A DNA stretch of 64,000 nt from Pestalotiopsis fici W106-1. Taxonomy: Eukaryota > Ascomycota > Sordariomycetes > Amphisphaeriales > Sporocadaceae. The stretch is from NCBI RefSeq assembly GCF_000516985.1, contig NW_006917098.1, positions 124,001 through 188,000 on the forward strand, given 5' to 3'. The number at the start of each line of letters is the position of its first letter. The first letter of the stretch is position 1. The position numbers and the translations under genes were made by a program. Below are positions 56,601-64,000 of the stretch, piece after piece. Under the pieces are notes generated by a model. The model saw nothing but the letters and a program-made list of their open reading frames with translations. It was not told where the DNA came from and did no database searches.

Positions 56601-57877
56601 GAATATTCAGGTCGTCAAACTGCAAGCACTCGCTACCTCGAGTCGACCGCCTCGTTCAGATGTCGCAGTGGTACGAATGGGGGCTCAAGAACACAAGCAA
56701 ATGTCCTCCAGCTTTGGCTGTCTTCTTCATGAAGAAGCGTATTGACTTGGGTCAAAGTTTAGCATAAGCTGATCTCCATTTTGGAAAAAAGCACTTTGCA
56801 ATTGCCGAAGACTCCCGTGATAGTACCATCATTCTATTTTGACGGATCAGAGACCAGGACGCGCGACAATCGGCTTACCATATGACTAAAAGGGACGACT
56901 CACGATACTACGAGTATAGTAAGTGACGCCAGTCATGACTGAAAGCGGAAGCGGACCGTATGGGTCCACTCGTCACAGTCCGACGTCTGAAGTTGCCCAG
57001 CAAGACACAATTAGACTGAACTAAGATACGACTGGCATTTCAGGCCCGACCACGATAACTATCTACCTACCTGCCTGCTTACCTGCCTCCTCTCGGCTCG
57101 GTGCTCTCGCTCCAGCTTCATTAAGCGTACAGTGACGATTCGCGCGAAGGATTTCTCCGGGGGCAGCCGATGATTCTCTTAGCAACAATGAATGACTCGG
57201 ATTCATTGCCTGAGCGCAACGCTATTCGCACCTCTAGCTTGCGTGAATTATAGATGACGAGGAATCAACAATCAGTTCTTCTCAAATATGACACAAGACC
57301 AGCCAAGGGCAGGAAGAAGGAGAAGAAGAAAAAACCATTCATCTTTGCAAATTGCCTCATCCTGAAGCTGACGTTTCGGCATTGCGGAGTCCTTGACGCG
57401 TCCCTGTCTTGTACCAGCCGAATCATGGTTTGACTATGGTCGCAGATTCTCGTGAAGGAGTCGGCCATTGCTTGTAGTAAAAATATTGCCGAGTATCATC
57501 AATTGAAAATCTCGTCAATTTAATCTGGGAAGATAATATCAATAGAAAGACTATATACTACGAACACGCAATTGAAGTCAAATTGACGACGTGTGTTTTC
57601 CGAACTCGGGAAAAAGCTAAAATAAAGTCCAGTCGCCGTGGACCCTTAGATCTCTTCCTCCCCCCTACTACCTACTAGGTACACTACGTAATGTGTCCTT
57701 GACCTGCGCGGAATTTCCAAACGCAGTAGACTACCCCGCCAACTTTCTTCAGGGCACTAGATTGCCCCTCCAAACCTGACTGCAGTCACATCCGAAGCTG
57801 ATTCCATTCGAATTGTTCGGTAGTAAATTGTCGACAGCAGGAGAATAGGTTTCAACTGCCACAAAATTGCGAGCAAG
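53664..57877. other. Gene-free stretch (4.2 kb)
   Basis: Upstream region of the CFEM gene, then non-coding DNA to the damage-control phosphatase. One minus-strand frame at about 56383-56650 has protein-like composition (contains AFDEDGIGYLFRSLGVIEL) but no ATG or partner exon and was not accepted. TGCC/TACC-rich words near 57060-57085. Nothing else supported. Confidence 0.45.
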
Positions 57878-59556
57878 ATGGAGTTCGACACGAAAACCCG
57901 TAAGCAACGTCTACTATTCGAATGATCACCGTCCTTGCGCGACGACAGGCTAAGAAATACGCGTTGCACAGCCCCGTACATGACCAGCGACAAGACGTCG
58001 TTTGCGTTCATCTCTGCCCGCGACCGCTGGCCGGTCATTATTGTGTGTACACTCGTCCATGCGCATATTGTAGCGAAATGAGGGCTAAACGCAATTTCTT
58101 AGACGCAAGCCATCGACGACGTCTACCGAACGATCACCCAGACCAACGACCAAGCCAAGGTCGACGAGGGCAAGAAGATTGTCGAGGAGCTTGCCAAGCT
58201 CAAGTATGAGCTGCAACACAACCGCCAGTTGACGCCCATCCAAGATGACGGAAAGCCAGATATAGCACTCTACAATCAAGAGCTGGAGAAGCTTGGGCAG
58301 GTCGCATGGTTCAATGTTCCATGGCTGTACAGCGAATGCTACCTCTACAGGTGCGGACGACTCGAAAACCCATGAGCAACGCAATAAACACGCACGTCTG
58401 ACTGACAGCAAGTTAGGCGCATCGCGACACACTTCAGCCTATCGCAGCACTGGAAATCCTACGACATCTTTGCCCGGCAGAAGATGAACACGTTCCGGTC
58501 CTCTCGGCCGGCTGTTGTAGAATTGGCCGCCCGGTACAAGGACCTCGTCACTCAGATCCACAACGACAAGAGCAAGACCGGCCCCGAGGCGGACGAAGCG
58601 CAAAAGATTCTCTTCTACGAGATGATGGAGATCTGTCTGTGGGGAAATGCCACTGACCTGTCACTCTTGACGAGTCTGACGTACGAAGATATTCAAAAGC
58701 TGCAGGGCTCCGAGGCACGCAAGGCCAGCGAGAAGAACATCTTGATCAACGACCTGGACAAGGCTTTTGATGTTCTACGCAAGGCGCGCGACGAGGGCAA
58801 GAAGGAGCGACGCGTCGACATCGTCCTCGACAATGCTGGTTTTGAGCTGTATGTTGATCTGATCCTGGCGGGATATCTCCTTTCCGCCGGCCTCGCGACC
58901 AACGTGGTTCTGCACCCCAAGGACATTCCCTGGTTCGTGTCCGACGTCTTACCCGGCGACTTTGCTGCCCTGCTCAGTGCCCTTGCGAACCCCAAGAACT
59001 TCTACGAGACGCCCTCGGATGACGAGAAGCACCAGGATAAGGTCCCCGAGCCCTTGGGCGAGAAGGAGGCCGGTGAACTCTCGTTCCTCTTCCAAGAATG
59101 GGCAGGATTCCACGCCGAAGGCCAGCTCACCATCCGCCCCAATGCTTTCTGGACTCACGGCGGCAGCTTTTGGAGGCTGCCAGCCGAGAAGAACCTGGTT
59201 GAGGATCTCAGGGCTAGTGAATTGGTCATTTTCAAGGGAGATTTGAACTACAGAAAACTGACTGGCGACGTGAGTTCCGTTACTTGACCTGACAAATCAT
59301 TGAATACTGACTTTTCATAATGCAGGCTGCCTGGGATCCCACAACGCCTTTCACACAGGCCATTGGCCCGCTCGGCCCTGGATCTGGTCTCAATGTTCTT
59401 GCACTCCGTACCTGCAAAGCAGATGTCGTGGTTGGACTGAAGCCTGGCCAGGATGAGGAGATTCGTGCAACTGAGGGTGGAGGCGGTGACAGCGGGGCCC
59501 GGAAATGGGCTTGGAGCGGCAAATGGGCCGTAGTGTCGTTTTCTGGAGGCAAATGA
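57878..59556 (+). CDS. ARMT1/DUF89-family damage-control phosphatase
   Basis: Five exons, 57878-57899, 57972-58042, 58103-58350, 58427-10=58417 to 59269, and 59326-59556, join in frame to 474 residues. The first exon codes only seven full codons. The N-terminal helical region reads PYMTSDKTSFAFISARDRWP, then PWLYSECYLYRRI and HWKSYDIFARQK, all typical of the subfamily III proteins (yeast Ymr027w/Hrt2, human ARMT1). The metal-binding core has VDIVLDNAGFELYVDL (D252, N253) and DLNYRKLTGD near the end. Yeast and human homologues are metal-dependent phosphatases acting on damaged or over-phosphorylated sugar phosphates, such as fructose 1-phosphate. It probably acts in the cytosol. It converges on the purU gene. 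Confidence 0.88.
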
Positions 59557-59990
59557 TAGATTTGGAATAGAACATCAAAAAGCCGGATTATAGAACGTAG
59601 ATGATCATAGAGGAATCAAGAATTACTATTCCAAATCAGGATCCCGAGCCAGCTCACTGGCAACAAACAACGATATGTGATGGCTTCAACAAATGAGACA
59701 TTTTACCTGGAAGCATAAATACAAGCCTCCATTGGCAACATACGATTGTATGATTTGCTGTGTCCCTGTTCTGATGATATATGTATGCGGCTTTCTTTCC
59801 GCATATCCACGTATTATGACTTTATGGCTTCATACCATCAGGACTAATTCACGAAGTTGGGCATCATATCTATTATTTTTCTCTACCCAAAATTGAAAAA
59901 AGGAGCACATTTATTTTTCTTTGCTTTTCCAAACCCAGCAACCTTTTTGCTCTTTAAAAGAGAACCCTTCCCAAACAAGTAAGTTTAAGT
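59557..59990. other. Intergenic stretch between convergent genes
   Basis: 434 bp holding the 3' UTRs of the damage-control phosphatase and the deformylase. No gene recognised. Confidence 0.5.
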
Positions 59991-61097
59991 CTAGTTAAAG
60001 ACAACAGTCTTGTGGCCGTTGAGGAACACCTTCTTCTCGCTCCACCACTTGACAGCGGCGGCCAGGACCTGACTCTCAACGTTGCTGCCCTCCTCGACCA
60101 GCTCCTTGGGGCTCAAGCTGTGGTCGACGCGGGCGACACGCTGCTCAATGATGGGGCCCTCGTCCAGATCGGCGGTGACAAAGTGAGCGGTAGCACCAAT
60201 GATCTTGACACCGCGGTCAAAAGCCTGGTGGTAGGGCTTGGCGCCCTTGAAGGAGGGCAAGAAGCTGTGGTGAATGTTGATGATCTTGCCGCTCATGGCC
60301 TCGCACAGACCGGGCGACAGGACCTGCATGTATCGGGCCAGGACGACGAGCTCAATGTCGTGCTTCTTGATCAGGTCGAGGATCTGGCGCTCCTGCTCCA
60401 GCTTGGTGTCCTTGTTCACGGGCAGGTGGTGGAACTCAATGCCGTAGCTCTCGGCCAGGGGCCGGTAGTCTGGGTGGTTGGAAACAATGATCGGAACCTC
60501 GATACCGAGCTGGTTGGCCTTGGTGCGGAACAGCAGGTCGTTGAGGCAGTGGCCAATCTTGGAGACCATGATGAGCACGCGCGGCTTGGAGCTCGTCGCC
60601 CGCACGTCATAGTCCATCTGCAGCTCTTTGGAAAGCTCGGCCAAGGGCGCGTCCAGGGCCGCCGTCGACTCAGCGTGGCCAAAGTGCACGCGCATGAAGA
60701 AGCGCTCCGACGTGCGGTCCGAGAACTGCTGCAGGTCCAGGATGTTGAGCTTCTGGCTTGCCAGCAGGCCCGTCACAGCGTGCACGATACCCGGCTTGTC
60801 GGGGCATGACAGCGTGAGGTAGTAGTCCTTTCCGGCAGACATCTTGGCTTCAAGTTTGTTCAGCTCGGCGACCTTTTTCTTGGGCGGGCTGCTGCTGCTG
60901 CTGCTGTAGAATCTGGCCTGGGACCGTGACTGCCAGCTGTTGAAGCTAGCGGCGATGATTGGTGACTGAGAAGCTGGTCTGCCTGTGGCGGCAGTGGTGG
61001 TGGCACTGGAAACGGCGGCTGTGATGCGATTTGTTGTGCAGTGGCGCCGGCCGATACTCGTCAGCCTGACAGTGCGACAGCTGAACCCGGCGATCAT
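59991..61097 (-). CDS. Formyltetrahydrofolate deformylase (PurU), probably mitochondrial
   Basis: A single exon of 368 residues. Residues 1-85 are rich in R, S, T and A and lack acidic residues until about 78, a typical mitochondrial targeting sequence that ends near RFYSSSSSS. An ACT domain follows (about 92-168: LTLSCPDKPGIVHAVTGLLA). The formyltransferase fold is at about 172-360, with N274, H276 (NIHHSFLPSFKGAKPYHQAF) and D312 (DLDEGP) as the catalytic trio. The enzyme hydrolyses 10-formyl-THF to formate and THF. A second in-frame ATG at residue 86 lies exactly before the ACT domain and has A at -3, whereas the first ATG has T at -3. Both compartments may therefore receive a form. The bacterial homologue supplies formate for purine synthesis. 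Confidence 0.93.
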   Translation of the reverse strand: MIAGFSCRTVRLTSIGRRHCTTNRITAAVSSATTTAATGRPASQSPIIAASFNSWQSRSQARFYSSSSSSPPKKKVAELNKLEAKMSAGKDYYLTLSCPDKPGIVHAVTGLLASQKLNILDLQQFSDRTSERFFMRVHFGHAESTAALDAPLAELSKELQMDYDVRATSSKPRVLIMVSKIGHCLNDLLFRTKANQLGIEVPIIVSNHPDYRPLAESYGIEFHHLPVNKDTKLEQERQILDLIKKHDIELVVLARYMQVLSPGLCEAMSGKIINIHHSFLPSFKGAKPYHQAFDRGVKIIGATAHFVTADLDEGPIIEQRVARVDHSLSPKELVEEGSNVESQVLAAAVKWWSEKKVFLNGHKTVVFN

Positions 61098-62896
61098 CTA
61101 GCCCGTGTCCCTTGGAGTAAAGAAAAATGGTTTGAAGATTGAATTATGTTTTTTTTATCGTTCCGAGTCATCGCGGCCCGGCCCTCTGCAGGTTTGGTTA
61201 GAATTTGCAGGCGGTGACTAGCTGTGACACATTAGTTTGTGCCCCACCCATGGCATGGCTCCGCTGTCGGCTCATAGTCATTCGTAGGTAGCTGGGTATG
61301 TAATTAATGGAAATTAATTGGACTGAGACAATTCTAGATCATTTAACGTTTCCTGGTCCGCATGGCTATAATGGAAACAATCTATTGTATGGTAACCGGG
61401 CAGTGTATAATTACTAGCCGCCTGCTATATAGTGAATGGGGTAAGAGACGATCTCTCAAGAGTTCCACCAGTAGCGTTGCGATACCTGAATTATGCGACT
61501 CATGATTCGCTTATCAGCAGCAGGTACACCAAGCGAACATGTGGGGGAATATACAGCTGTAGGGCGTACCCAGATCGATGTACAGAGTCATAGTACTCAG
61601 ATGTTCATTGAATTTTACATTTCAATCATCTAGTCTCATTAAAGTTCCTATTGTCGCAATCCAATGATTTGGCTCATTGTCAATCAATCGTCGAGCATGG
61701 CAAGAGTGTACCTAGAGGTTCGTCAATACATTGAATGTTTGCAATGGTGTCGAGCAGTTGAATTTCCGTATTGTCGTACCTTCGCACATGCATATTTCCA
61801 TTATTGTACTATCTCAGTCGTTGTGGCACGACCTTTTTTGTAATCTTACCATAACGTGATCAGTAAGCACAAAAACATCCTGATACTATCCATATCACCT
61901 TTTCAACAACAAACCTGTTTCTAGAGAAGAGAACTGTAGACGGATCAACCCCCGCTACCTCGCCTGCAAGTCAATTACTTGCGTACATACCTAAACTTCC
62001 GGGTCGCCCAAGCAATGTACTGACCGCTCTTCGGCCGCCTGGAGAATATTCAAGAGCACACGCATCCCAGCTATAAGCCTTGGCGTTAGCAGTCACCAGG
62101 ACGCTATGGATGTCTTCTTTCTCCTCGATGTACCTGTGGAACTAATGAATCATTTGCAACCATTGTCTCCTGCCTCACTTTCCAGAGCGCCGGCTTTTCG
62201 TGGAAGTCGTCGAGGATCGCGGGGGACAATGAGATCTCTGCAAGTTGTCGCAGACATGAAAAACCATGCATAGTATTGCAAAGCCCATGATTATGGTCTA
62301 CCATGAGGTTAAGCGGCTAGGCATAGAGTTTGAATATATCCCTTGAATATATACCCCTTACTTCTGCCGAATCGCCTGGGGCTCTATATTGGCGCCACGT
62401 GCAGCGTTCATGGACGTGAGGACCGATTACAACATTGGTTACCCAATGGCCGAGGCAATAGACCATATCCATCTAGCCGCTCGCAACGTAGAGATACAAA
62501 GGCTTTGGTTCCCGCATACACCAGAGATACACTTTGCCTCACTGCCTTCGCCTTCGCCTTCGCAGCATTGGAGACAACACGATGAGGTGCTTGGAGATGA
62601 TGTTCCGGTCATTTTGATCCCTCCGGAGCTCGAGTCCTTTACGTTCACCGGAGCGGACCCAAAATAGATAATCCCCATTCGCAACTTCATCATTGCAAGT
62701 GGGCGGCATATTTCCGAGTCTCGGGACGATTGACATCCCGGAATATTTATACGAACAGCGTCTAGAGTGTGTTGCATAAGGATTGATCACGGATGAGCTG
62801 GTGTCGAGGTTTGTTAATTCGAGGCAGAAACCTCATCGGAAAAAGCAGGCTAATCGAGATATGACGTGAACGAGCCGGGTTCTATGTCTCTCCCAT
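61098..62896. other. Gene-free stretch (1.8 kb)
   Basis: Upstream region of the deformylase and unassigned DNA. A frame at 62389-62667 lacks an upstream ATG at its start but has partly protein-like composition (ends VPVILIPPELESFTFTGADPK), perhaps a gene fragment. No repeat or RNA gene recognised. Confidence 0.45.
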
Positions 62897-63523
62897 ATGC
62901 AGGATCATTTCCAGCTGTCTAGACCCCCAAGGCGTCCCGCACAACATGATTATTCGCTGGGGGAATTCGGTACCGTTTTCTTACTTTCAAACGCCCTAGG
63001 GCTCTTGATATTCACTGCGCCAGTGATAGTCTGCGCAGTCAGAATTCGACTGTGGACTGAAGCTCCCAATGCCAAAAGGTTCACACATCGTACCAAGTCT
63101 AGCGACTCAAAGAAGAGGGAGATCAAACCCTATTTTCTCGTCTCTTGTATATCTTTTTCAGTCACCTTATACGTGAGCGTGATTGGGGTGAGCCTGGGGA
63201 TGAACTTTGATTTCTCTAGACCGGCCAGTTGCGATCTTGGAGTCCTCGCAGATGCGCCGAACGCCTTCTCGCAACGAGACTGCAATCCCAGGACCAACCC
63301 ATTCTTGCCGGAATTCATACATGATACTCTTCTGTACGTAAAGAGTACATTGCACTCCTCTGCCAAGCCCACCTTCGAGTGCGGCTCTCTTGGCAGCCCC
63401 CACCATCTCCAATCCTTGGCTGAACGAGTGACAGCGGCGCAGCTCGGCATTCAATGCCAAGGCGCCGTTGGACACAAACATTACTCCAATGTCAACGTGG
63501 CACAGGATTCTATACTTCGTTAG
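62897..63523 (+). CDS. Putative two-span membrane protein of unknown function
   Basis: An ATG-started frame of 208 residues. Two hydrophobic segments are visible: VFLLSNALGLLIFTAPVIVC (about 27-46) and YFLVSCISFSVTLYVSVIGV (about 79-98), separated by a Lys/Arg-rich loop. The rest contains four or five cysteines (SCDLG, RDCNP, FECGS) and may lie outside the cell. The composition suggests a real gene or a fragment of one, but no family is recognised. Its 3' part (after about residue 160) is less protein-like and may run into an unrecognised intron. Confidence 0.35.
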   Translation: MQDHFQLSRPPRRPAQHDYSLGEFGTVFLLSNALGLLIFTAPVIVCAVRIRLWTEAPNAKRFTHRTKSSDSKKREIKPYFLVSCISFSVTLYVSVIGVSLGMNFDFSRPASCDLGVLADAPNAFSQRDCNPRTNPFLPEFIHDTLLYVKSTLHSSAKPTFECGSLGSPHHLQSLAERVTAAQLGIQCQGAVGHKHYSNVNVAQDSILR

Positions 63524-63937
63524 ATGACGACGACTGCTCGACCTGGCGCAAAGACATGACGAATCGTCTGACATCAATAGATAGCCTTGGGGCAGTGCGA
63601 ATTATGATTTTGTTTTCCATTACTGATACAAAAGTTTGCATGAATTTCATCTCTATAGTAGCACTTCATGATATGTTTGTGAAAAAAAAAAGAGGCTTAG
63701 AAAAAAGCATTATTCCTGGACAAGAGCCCTACTACCACAATTATGAGAAGGGCAAAGATGCTAAGCAGGACAAGGGAACCATGAACATGAAAGGGGGTTA
63801 CTCAATGCTATGCACATAGTTTATTGGGAATATCAACTCAAAACTCCAGAAGAATCCTTCATGAAAAGATGAACTGTTTTAAAACGATTCAAACTCCAGA
63901 ATGCCTCGACATTAAAAGGGCATATGCTTGAATGTTT
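63524..63937. other. Intergenic stretch before the partial gene at the window end
   Basis: AT-rich non-coding DNA, probably the 3' UTR side of the partial minus-strand gene. No gene recognised. Confidence 0.5.
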
Positions 63938-64000
63938 TTACAGAGCAATCATTCCAACTCCAACGGCAGCTGCAACAAGGGTGTACAGACCAATGGCAAA
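63938..64000 (-). CDS. C-terminal tail of a probable GPI-anchored or membrane protein (partial)
   Basis: Only the last 20 codons and stop (TAA at 63938-63940) are in the window. They encode FAIGLYTLVAAAVGVGMIAL, a small-residue hydrophobic tail ending at the stop. This fits a GPI-anchor signal, as in the partial gene at the other end of the window, or a terminal membrane span. The rest lies outside. Confidence 0.45.
   Translation of the reverse strand, partial: FAIGLYTLVAAAVGVGMIAL

Noticed and set aside
60012..60809. 265-codon plus-strand open frame
   Set aside because: It is antisense to the well-supported formyltetrahydrofolate deformylase. Its leucine/valine/glutamine/glycine-rich composition mirrors the codon bias of the opposite strand.

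Overview
This is a window of nuclear DNA from a filamentous ascomycete fungus, most likely a sordariomycete and probably of the order Hypocreales. Genes are monocistronic and lie on both strands. They carry 1 to 6 short introns (mostly 50 to 130 nt, GT...AG, some with a GCTAAT-type branch site). The products are typically fungal: a MEP ammonium transporter, YAT and NCS1 permeases, a CFEM GPI-anchored protein, a MNN2-type mannosyltransferase and a BLI-3 homologue. The genus is an inference from style only; no rRNA or other marker gene is present. Gene models below were joined by hand from splice signals and reading-frame continuity, and every multi-exon model closes in frame.

Layout. 1-4.2 kb: the tail of a probable GPI-anchored protein, a BLI-3/FMN split-barrel protein and a YAT amino-acid permease. 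7.6-12.5 kb: the mRNA decapping subunit Dcp1 diverging from a large OCRL-like inositol polyphosphate 5-phosphatase. 12.5-18 kb: a long gene-free stretch. 18-19.7 kb: ammonium transporter. 20.8 kb: an intron-containing tRNA-Glu(UUC). 20.9-24.2 kb: a decayed region with a broken gene and a 241-bp inverted-repeat element. 24.2-27.7 kb: an OPT-family transporter and a secreted GPI-type protein in convergent arrangement. 28.7-29.6 kb: another broken gene. 30.6-35.8 kb: a double-GFA-domain protein, an NCS1 nucleobase permease with a 19-nt microexon, and a 2-oxoglutarate dioxygenase resembling thymine-7-hydroxylase. 36-37.7 kb: an internally duplicated protein of unknown function. 38 kb: a 428-bp hAT-like MITE with an 8-bp target duplication. 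39.5-46.4 kb: a rhamnogalacturonan-acetylesterase-like hydrolase, cyclin H (TFIIH), an unknown multi-pass membrane protein and a cytochrome P450. 47-53.7 kb: an F-box protein, a GT71 mannosyltransferase and a CFEM protein. 57.9-61.1 kb: an ARMT1/DUF89 damage-control phosphatase and formyltetrahydrofolate deformylase. 62.9-64 kb: a putative membrane ORF and the tail of another GPI-type protein.

Most of the window is ordinary housekeeping and transport genes separated by long non-coding DNA. The part that most looks like a functional unit is 30.6-35.8 kb: nucleobase-type permease and dioxygenase share a 540-bp divergent promoter with several GATA-factor-like sites, next to a two-domain GFA enzyme. 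This suggests nitrogen-regulated uptake and oxidation of a (methyl)pyrimidine or related compound, possibly with formaldehyde handling; that link is inference. I saw no CRISPR array, rRNA gene or obvious secondary-metabolite synthase.
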